Origin: Buxus sempervirens
Lineage: Eukaryota; Streptophyta; Magnoliopsida; Buxales; Buxaceae
Direction: 5' to 3'
DNA length: 64,000 nt
Assembly: GCA_947561395.2 (NCBI GenBank)
Contig: OX387183.1
Span: forward strand, 44,200,890 to 44,264,889
The first letter of the stretch is position 1, and the number at the start of each line of letters is the position of its first letter. A program made the translations under genes and the position numbers. Under the pieces are notes generated by a model that made no database searches, was not told where the DNA came from, and saw only the letters and a list, made by a program, of their open reading frames with translations. This document shows positions 33,425 through 44,742 of the stretch, piece by piece.

Positions 33425-33545
33425 AAAGCCAAAATCCGTAAGAGCAATACGGGCAGCAGGCACCCGTAAAGGTAACACGGTCCACTTCGCCCGTATTCAA
33501 ATTACGGGCATCATCTGCCCGCAATGCAAATACGGGCGAAGTAGA
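33425..33545. promoter_or_regulatory. TACGGGC/GCCCGTA phrase array upstream of antisense unit 2
   Basis: It contains AATACGGGCAGCAGGCACCCGTAA, where ACGGG and CCCGT pair, and AACACGGTCCACTTCGCCCGTA. It also contains ATTACGGGCATCATCTGCCCG and AATACGGGCGAAG. It is the third place inside element 2, outside its LTRs, with this wording. Confidence 0.7.
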
Positions 33546-33868
33546 AAATTGCATTTTTTATTATTTTCTCCACACTTTTCAGGAGATTAATGTTTATATT
33601 AGTTTTAAGTTGCAAGGATTGCCACCTTACCCACTTTTGTTTAAAAATTTTGTCTCAAATCTCACTTCATAGCCACGAGTGCTCAGTGAGACCAGAGAGG
33701 AGGATTTGCCCCTTAAGGTTAGGGACTTTTTAGCAAATCTTCCGCAATAAATTCTTTTTCCAAAATCATCCATTTAATCCTTGCAAAATGCAATTAGTTA
33801 GACAAAGATCTCAAAAAGTGCAATTGGTGGGTCTTTTTGCTCTCTGCTTGTAATTGGTTCCAATTACC

Positions 33869-33885
33869 AGCAAAGAGGGGGCAGT
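33869..33885 (+). other. Polypurine tract of element 2
   Basis: AGCAAAGAGGGGGCAGT directly precedes the 3' LTR at 33886. Element 1 has the similar GGCAAAGAGGGACTAC at the same place. It is the likely plus-strand primer. Confidence 0.8.
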
Positions 33886-35451
33886 TGTAGACACCCCAAA
33901 TTGCACTACAAAATGAGAAAATAATGAAAACATATAATTGGGATTTAAAACAGGCCAAAAATGCATAAAATTCAATACTTTAGGCAGTGCCCGTATTATA
34001 TCTGCGGGCTGGCCACACCCGAAAAATGTATACGGGCACGCAGCACCCGTAAATCAAATACGAACACCACTTGCCCGTAATACATTTACGGGCGCATTAG
34101 ATTTGTGCGAATTTTATCCTTTCTCGATTTCTAAGCTTTATCTTCAGTCTAATATCTCTTTAAATGAGCGAATTATATCTTTTATTCGTTCGGATTATCC
34201 TTGTAGGCCATGGATGGGCATTATCCTTGTGTTTAATTCAATCTGAAACTCTATCTTGCCAAACCCTGGACCAACCATGCCCCTGAGTTTGCTTATAAAT
34301 AGAGGGCCTCTCCTCAAGCAAAATGCCACAAAAATTTGAATTCCAAGGAGCTCCAAGAGAAGAGAGGAATCCCTGCTGCTCTGCCTGCTCAATCCAGGTA
34401 AGTCCCTTTTCCCTTTTATTTTCTGTCTTCAATTCTAGAGATAATAGGATCTTCTCCATTGCTGTAGAATAAGGCCTTCTTTTATTCTGTATTCCTAAAC
34501 TTGTCTCTAAGTACCTCAAGAGTCTCTCTAGCCGTAAAACATGAAGAGAGAGCTACGGGAAAGGGGAACAGGTGGATCCCTAGAATAGAACCCCATATCT
34601 GTTTTTCTCTTTTTTTATAGAATAAGGCCTTTGATTGTGTTTTTATCACCAAACCTATCTCCAAGTACTTCAAGAATCCTCTCTAGCCGTAAAGCATGAA
34701 GAGAGAGCTAGGGGAAAAGAGAACAGGTGGATCCGTACGGTAAACCCCCATGTGCTATAATCTGTGGGATGTGGCTGTTTTGGATATCCTGCTAATGTTT
34801 TAATGATCTAGTGATTGAATCTGAATGAATCCTATGAATCTATGATGTTTATGATGTTTATAGCATGAAATCCTATTTTTCTCTTAAAATTGAGATTTTC
34901 ACCACTTTTGCACCTACAACACTGTTTTCGTGATTTTTGTGATATTAGGCTAAGATCCTGGATCTATCATGATCAGTATGATAGATATGGATTCAGAGGC
35001 CTGAAAATAACTTCTAGGGTTTCATGATGTGGTTTTTGAGTCCTTTTTCATTATTGAAAGAAGACCCTACGGTCTAAGTTCTCCCCTTTTGATGTTCTTC
35101 ATCAACGTGGGTATTTTTGGTTTTGATTTCTTGATTTAAGGTGAAATTTGGGCTATACCTATGTCCTGGACTGTTCAAGTTCAATTTTGCAATATTTTAT
35201 AAAAATCATATTTTCTAGATTTCTAGAATTTAACTTGAGTCTAGATTTTTGAAGTTTTCACTTTAGATTGGTATTATTTGATTTTATCTCAATTTTATTT
35301 TGATCATGAAACCCTAGGAATGGTATGATCATATTTGAAAGTTCTGGATCAATCGGGCTATTCGTATGAAAAAACCATACATTTTTGTCCTTTTTATGAT
35401 TTTTCATGATTTTTGTAGCAACCCTTTTTCCTTTATTTTAACATGAACAAT
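33886..35451 (+). repeat. 3' LTR of element 2, first segment
   Basis: It starts TGTAGACACCCCAAATTGC and follows the 5' LTR base for base with scattered substitutions and small indels. It is interrupted at 35451 by the copia element and resumes at 45842-46089. The phrase array is at 33985-34105 and the TATA box at 34294-34301. Confidence 0.93.
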
Positions 35452-36637
35452 TGAAAGAGTAGAGGACTACTCTATAGGTCCATCATCTACAACAATTCAG
35501 AATTTAACAATGCGGAAACAATACACAGAGAATTATACGAGGAAACCTGGATCCAGATCCAGGAAAAACCTCGAGTCTATATGAGGCGACTAACCCTTCG
35601 AAAATCCACTATTGAATGAAAAGACAATTATAAAGGAGTACATACTTAACCTTTACAATTGGACTCACTCAACAGCAATCCACAGTTTGAATCCACGAAC
35701 TGCAACACAGCTTGAATCCACAAGCTGTAGAACACGATCAGTCCAGATCGCAAACAATCACTCACCAGTGATCCACAGTTCGAATCCACGAACTGCAACA
35801 CAGCTTGAATCCACAAGCTACAGAACACGATCAATCCAGATCGCAAAAATCACCTCAGAATCCACTGAGACGATCCAATGCAGTAGGAATCCACCTACGC
35901 ATCAATCAAAGCCGATCACCAGTCCAGGCAATCACACGATCAGATGAAGTTCTGAATTGAAGAAGAATCCTCTACCTTCAATTCCAGGTGATCTATCTCA
36001 GATCTCCCCTCACTTGATCGCCGACTCTCTAAAGACGATTTGATCGAATCTCAAACACCTCAAGATCCGAAATCAAAAAGATCCAAAGATAAAAGTTGCT
36101 ACAGAAAATTACAGCACGTCTATTTAAAGAATAAAACTCAGATCGCGTCGAGCGCTGGTGGCGTCGTGAAACAATCGGGGTAGACGGCTGGAAGCGAACT
36201 CAAATCCCGCTCAGAACAGGTTGAATCAGTTAAGGGCGCGCTGCCAGCGAGCTGCTAGCGGGAGAGAACACGGCATGTGCACGGCTGATCATGTAATCTT
36301 CAATCTCGCTCTGCGCTACCAGCGGCGTGTCGGCGTCGCCTTACGACGCTAGTGCATGTACCTTTCTTTCAAAGCAGTGATTCACTTATGCGCTGCCAAC
36401 GGGGGTGGCAGCGGCGTTGATCTTCGCAAGTGCCTTTACAATAAAATGCTCTATTTAGAAAATCTTCCATTTCATTGGGCTACCAGCGGCGTGGTAGCTG
36501 TGTGGCAGCATCGTCTTCTTCTTCTTTTCTAAATTTACTGAATTTCCATTATTTAATCTGCACATCTTGAAGATTTATTAGAAGACATAATTTGTCAAAC
36601 ATTTGTCATAAAAGGAGTGTGAGTTTTCACACTTACA
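35452..36637 (-). repeat. 3' LTR of the copia element, with internal duplication
   Basis: It is 1186 bp, TGAAAGAG...CACTTACA on the + strand. It matches 44743-45836 except that about 92 bp around 35680-35850 are present twice (the CAGTTCG..CGAACTG, AGCTTG..CAAGCT and CGATC..GATCG hairpins). G/C phrases GCTACCA..TGGTAGC and GCTGCCA..TGGCAGC lie at 36390-36500, upstream of a weak TTTAAATA box at 36121-36128. Confidence 0.93.
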
Positions 36638-36648
36638 ATCTCCCCCTT
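36638..36648 (-). other. Polypurine tract of the copia element
   Basis: AAGGGGGAGAT on the - strand directly abuts the 3' LTR (TGTAAGTG...). Confidence 0.8.
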
Positions 36649-37179
36649 GACAAATGCCTGACAACAACCTTAAAACAGTGTTTAATATCAAACCCAGTTA
36701 ATATTGATTTTCATTTAAGAGTTTTAAAACCACACTGATAAGGAGAGACAGTGATTTTGGAGAATCCAGAATTTTATCCATTCAAAAATACATTGTTCCA
36801 ACAGATATGAGAATTTAGAATTTCATTCATTCAAAAAGAGTATACATTGTTCCAACAGATATGAGAATTCATAATTTCATTCATTCAAAAAGAGTATACA
36901 TTGTTCCAACAGATATGAGAATTCATAATTTCATTTATTCAAAAAGAGTATACATTCTTCCAACAGATATATACACATATATACACATCCGACCAACCAA
37001 CATAACACTTTCCTTACAACCCACAGAGAATTCCTCTACAAGCCAACTTTCAAAAACATACAAATACACAACACATAGAGAGAAAGAAAAAAAAAGAACA
37101 GGCATCAAGCAGCAAGCAGCAAGCAAGCAGCAGCAACAACCCAGCAAAACCATCAACAGAAACATCAACTCCAGCAGCA
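36649..37179 (-). other. Spacer between env-like ORF and 3' LTR of the copia element
   Basis: There is no gene. At 36775-36965 a roughly 57-bp unit (ACATTGTTCCAACAGATATG, then AGAATT..ATTTCATTCATTCAAAAAGA) is repeated about four times. CAG/CAA-rich runs lie at 37105-37180. Confidence 0.7.
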
Positions 37180-38559
37180 TCATCCAAAAAACTCCCCCTT
37201 TCTGGAAGGTGGTTTTGGTTCCCAATTCCTTGAATAATGCTTGTATGCGTCTTGGGACCTGGAGTGCAGCCAACAGAGTTTGTGATCCATCTCCAGCTGC
37301 GTCTTCCGAATGCTTTCCAGAAAATGATCAGCTTCATTTTGCATCCATTGCTGAGCAGCAACATCCCGTTGTACCTCACCACAGGTAAAATCAACATCCT
37401 TTGCCAGTTTCTCCAGCTTCTCTTGAGTCTCTGATTTGAACATGCTCATCATGAGCATGTGAGCCCTAACTTCAGAATTGAAAGCCTCCTGGGAGGCTTG
37501 CATGGAATTCAGTTTGTCCATAATTGCCACAGCATCAGAGCTGGACAAAGAGGACTGAGAAGAAGAGGGTTCAGAAGACACCAAACGAAAAGGATTAGCT
37601 CGTTTACTTCTGGTCAGGGTGGAGGAATCAATGAGAGGTCTGGGATGAATGATCATTTCAACAGGATCAGGGAGTACCCTCTGATGAATGCACAGGTAAG
37701 ATATGAATATGCCAAAAGGAAGAGCTGCAGTCTTGGATTTTAAATTCCGAGACTGAAGGATCTGATGGAAGATGATGGAGGGAATACAGATACTATCTCT
37801 ATTCCAGAGAGCATGAAGAAGTCTTGCTCTCGAGTGAGAAATCTCAGAATGGTGATCTGAGGGAACCAGAGAAGCACACACAAATAGATTCAAGATCCGG
37901 AGAAGATCCTGAAGAGAGCCATGAGGAAGGTAGTTGGGCTTGTTTTTGATGGAAGTAGGAGCACCCGGAACAATTAGAGAAGGAATAATAGACTCCATCG
38001 GAGGATCAGTATGAGAATCAAGAAAGTTAAATGAAGGAGAATCAACTAGGGGCAGTTCGAGAAGAGAAGAGATAAGCTCTTTCGAGAAGTCGAAAGAGAT
38101 ACCCCTGATATAGGCTTTGACATAGCCTTGATTGGCAAGATGCAGATGGTGGAGGTTTGAATAAAATTCTCGAACTAGGTCCGGATAGGCAAAACCACTA
38201 ATCAATGCAAATTTTTTCCAACCATTGTCTGAAAACAATGAGTAGAGAGGAGATTCAGAAAAAGACTCAAGCTTAATGGCCCGTTCCAAAAGGAGTGGCC
38301 GGTGCTTGAAGAACTCATTAAAATCAGAGAGACCATTCCCAAGAAAAGGTTCAGAGGAATGAGAAGGGGAAGGGGGTCTCACTGGAGGAGAAGAGATAAC
38401 AGGAGAAGATCTCACAGGAGGAGAAGATGTGGAAGGAGAATCAGTCCTCGATTTTCTCTTGAGTGGCATGGTGAAGATTAAAAAAAATGAAAGAGAAAGA
38501 ACAAACAGACAGAAACAAACAATGCACGATAAAGCCTTAATGGCAGAAGAATCTACCAA
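37180..38559 (-). CDS. Env-like protein of the Sirevirus-like element
   Basis: This is a complete 459-codon frame downstream of pol. Residues 8-30 are strongly hydrophobic (CIVCFCLFVLSLSFFLIF), a possible signal or membrane anchor. An ATG at 38468 would give a protein lacking it. Residues 35-65 are Ser/Pro-rich. Residues 70-290 resemble the 'putative plant transposon protein' domain (PF20167-like; ISGFAYPDLVREFYSNLHH). Residues 340-425 look coiled-coil (MDKLNSMQASQEAFNSEVR). Sireviruses often carry an ORF in this position; its function is unproven and no envelope role is shown. A TATA box at 38767-38774 about 210 bp upstream suggests its own transcript. No lesions are seen, while pol has a frameshift. 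Confidence 0.8.
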   Translation of the reverse strand: MVDSSAIKALSCIVCFCLFVLSLSFFLIFTMPLKRKSRTDSPSTSSPPVRSSPVISSPPVRPPSPSHSSEPFLGNGLSDFNEFFKHRPLLLERAIKLESFSESPLYSLFSDNGWKKFALISGFAYPDLVREFYSNLHHLHLANQGYVKAYIRGISFDFSKELISSLLELPLVDSPSFNFLDSHTDPPMESIIPSLIVPGAPTSIKNKPNYLPHGSLQDLLRILNLFVCASLVPSDHHSEISHSRARLLHALWNRDSICIPSIIFHQILQSRNLKSKTAALPFGIFISYLCIHQRVLPDPVEMIIHPRPLIDSSTLTRSKRANPFRLVSSEPSSSQSSLSSSDAVAIMDKLNSMQASQEAFNSEVRAHMLMMSMFKSETQEKLEKLAKDVDFTCGEVQRDVAAQQWMQNEADHFLESIRKTQLEMDHKLCWLHSRSQDAYKHYSRNWEPKPPSRKGEFFG

Positions 38560-39722
38560 ACCCTAGCTAAGAAGAACAAGAGTAGACCACTGAAATAGGA
38601 AGCAGAGAATGGAGAAGCAAGATGCAGATAGTAAAAAAAATTTACCTGAACAGTGGACAAGGTGACGGAGGGTAAGCACGAAGGCAGAAAGACCACGACG
38701 CGAGGAGCGAGGTGAAAAAGCAGAGAGAGTAAAAAACAGAGGTAAAAAGGAAACAGATTTCCCCCCTTTTTATATGAAAAAAAATTTCGCTACCAGGGAG
38801 CATCCAGCGTCACTTACCACAGCAGGTGCCAAAGCATGAAACAGAGAAGAGGCTACCAGCACGCTTCTAGCGACGTAGAAGGTGCACATGCACACTCAAA
38901 CAGAAATACACTCATAAGGCAAAAATTTATAAAAAAGAAAGTGAACTATTCTTCATGAAGAAATCATACTTCTAAACACAAAGCTAAGATTTTAACTAAA
39001 CTAAAATCATCCAGATAATCAACTGTTATTCAATCCAAGAAGTACTTATTCACAAAACTGATCTTAAGGAACCTATCAAGGTTAATTCAGATGTGACACA
39101 TTTCATATCTATGACCAAAATTTCTTCATGGTTGTTCATACTATAAATTTTCTTCAAGATATTGAGCGCATATGCATATTAATTAGTCAATGTTTGTGTA
39201 GTGTGTGAAAAACAGTTTTTGACTTTTACACTTTATACATATGAAAGGCTATTTTAGTGTAATCATACTTGGAACGTATAGACATACCCCAACTTCATTT
39301 TGGTGGCTTTCGCACATCAGAGATAGGTAGCCTTTTCTGATCTCTTTTTATTTTCTTTTTGTAGAAGGCATTGACCCTTAAAAAACCTGAGTTTACAGTT
39401 CATTCCAAGGATATACCTTCTTTCTCTTTTTCTTTTTGAGAATTACAGTAGCTTTCACTCTAGTCTCTATGGCAGCCATTTCCAAAACTTTTCTTTTCAT
39501 AAAGGTGATAGCCTATAGAATCCAAACTTCAAACACACAATAAACTTCAATGCACCAAAGTGTTCAAGACAAAAATAATAGTTGATTATAAAATATTTCA
39601 ATCAATATGCATAGACTCAAGCTTCTTGAATTAAGATTTCAGTATAAAGAACACACAAGAACATTTTGAATAGATATGTAGATTATTTTACATCTAAATT
39701 AACTCAAAACAGAACCTGATTT
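38560..39722 (-). other. Pol-env spacer of the copia element
   Basis: It is non-coding. Near 38795-38880 it contains CTACCAGGGAGCATCCAGCG and GCTACCAGCACGCTTCTAGC, wording shared with the LTR. The rest (38900-39700) is AT-rich with no repeated structure that I can see. Confidence 0.6.
38767..38774 (-). promoter_or_regulatory. TATA box upstream of the env-like ORF
   Basis: TATAAAAA on the - strand is followed by a G run. It lies 208 bp before the first ATG and about 300 bp before the second. The CTACCAG phrases lie just upstream of it, as they do upstream of the LTR's own A/T box. Confidence 0.5.
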
Positions 39723-41222
39723 TCAGTTTTGAGAGCAAACTCCTAGGGATTTCCTAAGAGTTTCAAATCTGTTCTGATCTAAAGGTTTAGTGAAAATGTT
39801 AGCCAACTGTTTTTCAGTAGATATATATTCAATCAAAACAGTTTTGTCTTCAATTAACTCTCTTATAAAGTGATGCCTGATGTCAATATGTTTGGTCCTT
39901 GAGTGTTGAACAGGATTTTTGGAAATATTTATGGCACTCTGATTGTCACAGAAGAGAATCATTTGGTCCTGATCTAAACCATAATCAAATAGCATTTGTT
40001 TCATCCAAATTAGTTGAGTACAACTACTTCCAGCAGCAATGTACTCTGCTTCAGCAGTACTTAGAGAAACTGAGTTTTGCTTTTTGCTTAACCAAGCAAT
40101 GAGATTATTACCCATATAAAAGCAACCACCAGAGGTGCTTTTCCTATCATCCATACACCCAGCCCAATTAGCATCAGTGTATCCAGTAAGATATGGGTTT
40201 GTTTCTTTGGAAAACCAAATTCCCAGATCAACAGTACCATTAACATACTTTATGATTCTTTTTACAGCATTTAGATGGGATTCTTTAGGATTGGCCTGAT
40301 ATCTTGCACACACTCCAACACTAAAACATATATCAGGTCTACTTGCTGTTAAGTACAGAAGACTTCCAATCATCCCTCTATACAAGGTAGGGTCTATATC
40401 CTTACCAGATTCATCTTTTCCAAGCTTTAAGCTAGTACTCATAGGAGTCCTAGCATGTTTTGCATGAGTTAAACTGAATCTTTTGACTAAATTTCTAGCA
40501 TATTTTGCTTGAGAGAAAAAAATCCCTTGTTGAGATTGATAAATCTGAAGCCCTAAGAAAAAATTCAGTTCACCCATCATACTCATCTCAAATTCACTTT
40601 TCATTAAGTCAGCAAAGGAGTGAGCATGATTTTCAGAAGTAGATCCAAACACTATGTCATCAACATAGATTTGAGCAATCAAAATATGTTTGGACTCTCT
40701 TTGAATAAAGAGAGTTTTATCTACATTTCCTCTCATAAAACCAGATTCAAGTAAAAAAGAGGTGAGTCTCTCATACCAAGCTCTAGGAGCTTGTTTGAGT
40801 CCATATAAAGCTTTGTTCAGTTTATAAACATATTTAGGATGATTTGTATCCTCAAATCCTTTAGGTTGCTCTACATAGACCTCTTCATTCAAATATCCAT
40901 TCAAGAATGCACTCTTAACATCCATTTGAAACAGTTTAAACTTCAAATAGCATGCAATAGACAAAAGTAATCTGATTGATTCTAACCTAGCTACAGGAGC
41001 AAAGGTTTCATCAAAATCTATTCCTTCTACTTGAGTGTATCCCTGAGCAACAAGCCTAGCTTTATTCCTGGTTACTATCCCATTCTCATCAGATTTGTTC
41101 TTAAAGATCCATTTGGTTCCTATCACATTCAGATCAGAAGGTCTTTCAACCAATTCCCATACATTATTTCTAGTAAATTGGTTTAGTTCTTCATGCATGG
41201 CATTTAACCAGAATTCATCCAA
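39723..41222 (-). CDS. Copia pol, RT and RNase H part
   Basis: The frame reads the Ty1/copia RVT_2 reverse transcriptase: [33 protein letters not shown] and the catalytic YVDDIVFGS (residues 186-194). RNase H follows ([50 protein letters not shown]). It copies genomic RNA to DNA in the particle. Coding continues upstream in this frame to about 41325 ([19 protein letters not shown]), so the first Met here is not a true start. It is the 3' half of the polyprotein, separated from gag-integrase by a single frameshift. Confidence 0.93.
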   Translation of the reverse strand: MDEFWLNAMHEELNQFTRNNVWELVERPSDLNVIGTKWIFKNKSDENGIVTRNKARLVAQGYTQVEGIDFDETFAPVARLESIRLLLSIACYLKFKLFQMDVKSAFLNGYLNEEVYVEQPKGFEDTNHPKYVYKLNKALYGLKQAPRAWYERLTSFLLESGFMRGNVDKTLFIQRESKHILIAQIYVDDIVFGSTSENHAHSFADLMKSEFEMSMMGELNFFLGLQIYQSQQGIFFSQAKYARNLVKRFSLTHAKHARTPMSTSLKLGKDESGKDIDPTLYRGMIGSLLYLTASRPDICFSVGVCARYQANPKESHLNAVKRIIKYVNGTVDLGIWFSKETNPYLTGYTDANWAGCMDDRKSTSGGCFYMGNNLIAWLSKKQNSVSLSTAEAEYIAAGSSCTQLIWMKQMLFDYGLDQDQMILFCDNQSAINISKNPVQHSRTKHIDIRHHFIRELIEDKTVLIEYISTEKQLANIFTKPLDQNRFETLRKSLGVCSQN

Positions 41223-41283
41223 CAGGGCATCTTTATATGATTTTGGCTCAAATTGAGAGAGATAAGAAGAAAATCTTACCTCA

Positions 41284-44200
41284 TTATGTACTTGATGTCT
41301 TGTTCTGACACCATCTGAAATATTTCCAACAATTTGCTGGGTGATCTTTGAGAGTTTTTGTCAGAGGAACCACTTCATTGCTTGAGGAAGCATATCTGAT
41401 TTCATCCTCTTCATCTACAACTTGCAGAAGTTCACAGTCAATTCCTTCATCATCTATTAACACATTAATAGATTCCATTACAACAGATTTTTTCAAGTTA
41501 AAAACTCTGTATGCTCTACTAGAAGAAGAATATCCTAGAAAAATTCCTTCATCACTTCTAGAATCAAATTTTCCTAGATTTTCTCTGTCCCTTAGAATAT
41601 AGCATTTACTTCCAAAGACTCTGAAATATTTCAGGTTTGGCTGTTTTCCTTTCCACATTTCATAAGGAGTTTGTTTCCATCCAGATCTGACATACACTCT
41701 GTTACTTATATAACAGGCAGTATTTATAGCTTCAGCCCAGAATTTTGTTGACACTTTCTTGGCTATCATCATGGTTCTAGCCATTTCCTGCAAAACTCTG
41801 TTTTTCCTTTCCACAACTCCATTTTGCTGTGGAGTCTTAGGAGCAGAAAATTCATGTTTAATTCCCTGGTCTTCACAGAATTTGGAAAACATCTGATTTT
41901 CAAATTCTGTCCCATGATCAGATCTTATTCTAACTATTCTCCCTATTTGCAAGTTCTTTTCAACTTGAATTTGACAGAATAATTTTTTAAAACAATCAAA
42001 ACATTCAGATTTTTCTCTTAAAAAATTTACCCAGGTATATCTACTGTAGTCATCTACAGCCACAAAGATATACCTCTTTCCTCCCAGACTTTCAGTCTTT
42101 GTAGGTCTCATTAAGTCCATATGAATCAGTTCTAATGGTCTAGAGGTTCCTACAATGTTGGTTTTCTTGTGTGTGGCTTTGATTTGTTTTCCTTGATTGC
42201 AAGGACCACACATTCCTTTCTTTTTATTATTCCCAAACTTGGGAATTCCTCTAACCAATTCAGACTTATAGATTTTTGACAAATCTCTGTAGTTAATGTG
42301 ACCCAGTCTTTTATGCCACAAATCAATTTCATCACATACAGAAGATTTTAAAGATTTTTCATTGTTTCCAATAATTCCATAACAATTGTCATTTGTTCTT
42401 ACACCTATAAGAACAGTTTTACCAGAATTATCCAAGATTTTACGTTCTTTTCTGGTAAAATTGACAAACAATCTGGAATCACATAATTGGCTAATACTAA
42501 TCAAGTTAGCCTTCAAACCAGATACAAATAATACATCTTTCAGACAAACACCATTTGGACCATTTACAGTTCCTTTACCTTTAACTTGGGAAGTGCTTCC
42601 ATCACCAAATGTAACACTTCCACCAAAGTATTCTTCAAAGGTACTGAACATAGACCTATGTCCACACATATGTCTTGAACAACCACTGTCCAAGTACCAC
42701 ATGTTGACATCATGAGCTTTCAAAGCTACATGAACCACATTAGCAACTAAGGAATCTTTTCTTACCCAAATCCGTTTTTCAGGAGTTTTCTGAGAAGTAC
42801 CTTCATCAACTACATGAGTTTTTGAAGGAAGTTTCTTTGATAGATTTGTGACTTCCTTATTTAATGTTTCAGTCAATTTTAACAGAGAATCAAATCTGTT
42901 ATGTAAATCCAGAGACTGACTTTGATTTACTTTTCTCTTATTATCAAAATATCCCTCAGGAAAACCATGCAATACATAACACTTTGGTCTTATATGACCC
43001 TTTTTATTGCAGTGATGACATACAGGTATGAACCTATGTTCAGAAAAATCAACATTTCTAGATTTGCCAGTATTTCTAAACTGTAAAGATTTAGATTTCT
43101 CAGAAGTTGAAGGTTTACCTGTTGGTCTTACTTCTCCAGCAGAAATTTTCTGTGAAGATTCCTTGTTTTGATTACTTACACTCATTCTCTTTTCAGCAGA
43201 ATTTGAGCTTTTAGGAACTTCCTTTGAAGTTGATTCCTCATCAATTTGATGATTTCCTGCAGAAGAATTTGAAGCATTAGATTTACTTGAATTTGAAACT
43301 TTCTCAAGTTCAATCACTTTACCTTGAAGTGCAGAAATCTGAGCTTCCTTTTCTTTTAGCTTTTCAGTTTTTTCAGTTAAAGAAGTTACCAGAGAATTTT
43401 CTTTGGCATGTTTTTCAAGTAACTTCTGGTTTATTGAATCTATTTCTGCAAGAGCTTTATTTTTCTCTGTTTCTGATTCCTTCAATTTTTTACTCAGTTT
43501 CTTGACTTTCTTCTGAGCTCTATTGAATTCCTTATAGAGCTGATTGTAGGCTTCTTGTAGTTCTTCTTCATCATCTGATAAAGTCTCTTTATTATCTCCT
43601 ACAATTCCAAAGATTGAACTACCAGAGGAGGATGAGTAAAAAGAATTGAAAGCAGTAAAATTAGCAAAAATATCCTCATCAGATTGTGAAGAATTATCAA
43701 TGTTACTGTCATCCCAAGTAACCTGATAATTAGTCTTTTTCTTTTTATCCTTTGAGGGACACTCAGAGGCAACATGTCCAAATCCTCTACATTTGTAACA
43801 TTGAACTTCATCATTCTGAGAAAATTTCTTCTCCTTTCTTGGATCAGAACTTTTCTTATCAGATCTCCTATTAGATCTGTCCATGGATGATGAAGGATTG
43901 GATTGTCTCTTTTTAAACATTCTCTTAAACTTTTTAGCTAAGAGAACAAGTTCATCCATATCAACATCAGAATTATCTGATTCTTCAGTATTTACAGATT
44001 TTACAGATTTTAGAGCTATTCCTTTACTCATTTTAGGAATATTCAGATCTAGCTCATAAGTCTGTAAAGATCCTACCAGATCTTCAATTCTCATGTTATC
44101 TACATCTTTTGCCTCTTGAATGGCAGTTACTTTAGGTCTGAATTTTTCAGGCAAAGATCTTAAGAATTTTCTAATAACCTTTGATGTAGAGATTTTTTCT

Positions 44201-44682
44201 CCAAGATTAAAACTAGAATTAACAATATCTGAGAGTTTAGCATAAAACTCATCGAAAGACTCATCATCTTTCATATATAGAGTTTCGAAGGATGTAGTAA
44301 GTCTTTGAAGTCTGGACAGCTTGACAGCAGAGGTTCCTTCATGAGTGACCTCAAGAATGTCCCAAGCTTCCTTAGCGACTTCACATGAGGAAATTCTCCT
44401 GAATTCCTCAACACTAACAGCACAAAATAAGGCATTCATTGCCTTGTTGTTCCATCCACATTGATCAGATTCAGTTTTAGTCCACTGATCATGAGGTATA
44501 GGGATCACAACACCTCCTTCTGTTGTGATCTCAGGTGGATGATAACCATTACAAACCGAGAGCCAGACACGCTCATCGATTGATTTCAGGTAAGCTCTCA
44601 TTCTTGCTTTCCAGTAAGAATAATTGTTACCTTCAAATAATGGAGGTCTAGAGGCAGATCCTCCTTCTTTTCCAAAATCCAT
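41284..44682 (-). CDS. Copia gag-protease-integrase polyprotein (frameshifted before RT)
   Basis: ATG 44682 lies 46 bp after the primer site. Order by residue: a UBN2-type gag domain (about 15-215), a CCHC knuckle [14 protein letters not shown] (295-308), an acidic and coiled-coil segment (365-465), a Ser/Lys-rich linker, and a second CCHC box [14 protein letters not shown] (555-568). Protease [13 protein letters not shown] (D665) follows. The integrase zinc region [11 protein letters not shown]...CGPCNQGKQ (789-831) comes next, then the integrase core with D856, D922 and E958 ([21 protein letters not shown]). The frame ends 'TSST' at 41284 after an indel near 41325 (in KDHPA), beyond which RT continues in another frame. 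Two CCHC boxes and a coiled coil are Sirevirus features. Confidence 0.93.
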   Translation of the reverse strand: MDFGKEGGSASRPPLFEGNNYSYWKARMRAYLKSIDERVWLSVCNGYHPPEITTEGGVVIPIPHDQWTKTESDQCGWNNKAMNALFCAVSVEEFRRISSCEVAKEAWDILEVTHEGTSAVKLSRLQRLTTSFETLYMKDDESFDEFYAKLSDIVNSSFNLGEKISTSKVIRKFLRSLPEKFRPKVTAIQEAKDVDNMRIEDLVGSLQTYELDLNIPKMSKGIALKSVKSVNTEESDNSDVDMDELVLLAKKFKRMFKKRQSNPSSSMDRSNRRSDKKSSDPRKEKKFSQNDEVQCYKCRGFGHVASECPSKDKKKKTNYQVTWDDSNIDNSSQSDEDIFANFTAFNSFYSSSSGSSIFGIVGDNKETLSDDEEELQEAYNQLYKEFNRAQKKVKKLSKKLKESETEKNKALAEIDSINQKLLEKHAKENSLVTSLTEKTEKLKEKEAQISALQGKVIELEKVSNSSKSNASNSSAGNHQIDEESTSKEVPKSSNSAEKRMSVSNQNKESSQKISAGEVRPTGKPSTSEKSKSLQFRNTGKSRNVDFSEHRFIPVCHHCNKKGHIRPKCYVLHGFPEGYFDNKRKVNQSQSLDLHNRFDSLLKLTETLNKEVTNLSKKLPSKTHVVDEGTSQKTPEKRIWVRKDSLVANVVHVALKAHDVNMWYLDSGCSRHMCGHRSMFSTFEEYFGGSVTFGDGSTSQVKGKGTVNGPNGVCLKDVLFVSGLKANLISISQLCDSRLFVNFTRKERKILDNSGKTVLIGVRTNDNCYGIIGNNEKSLKSSVCDEIDLWHKRLGHINYRDLSKIYKSELVRGIPKFGNNKKKGMCGPCNQGKQIKATHKKTNIVGTSRPLELIHMDLMRPTKTESLGGKRYIFVAVDDYSRYTWVNFLREKSECFDCFKKLFCQIQVEKNLQIGRIVRIRSDHGTEFENQMFSKFCEDQGIKHEFSAPKTPQQNGVVERKNRVLQEMARTMMIAKKVSTKFWAEAINTACYISNRVYVRSGWKQTPYEMWKGKQPNLKYFRVFGSKCYILRDRENLGKFDSRSDEGIFLGYSSSSRAYRVFNLKKSVVMESINVLIDDEGIDCELLQVVDEEDEIRYASSSNEVVPLTKTLKDHPANCWKYFRWCQNKTSST

Positions 44683-44727
44683 GCTATAGATCTAGATCAC
44701 ACTTTGTATAGCAATTCAAAGTGAATA

Positions 44728-44740
44728 GGCTCTGATACCA
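44728..44740 (-). other. Primer binding site of the copia element (initiator tRNA-Met type)
   Basis: TGGTATCAGAGCC on the - strand begins two bases after the LTR end. This is the standard plant Ty1/copia primer site. Confidence 0.92.
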
Positions 44741-44742
44741 CT

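Noticed and set aside
32983..33447. 154-codon - strand frame upstream of antisense unit 2
   Set aside because: It has no domain, is Ser/Leu-rich, and fits a 5' UTR followed by an intron better.
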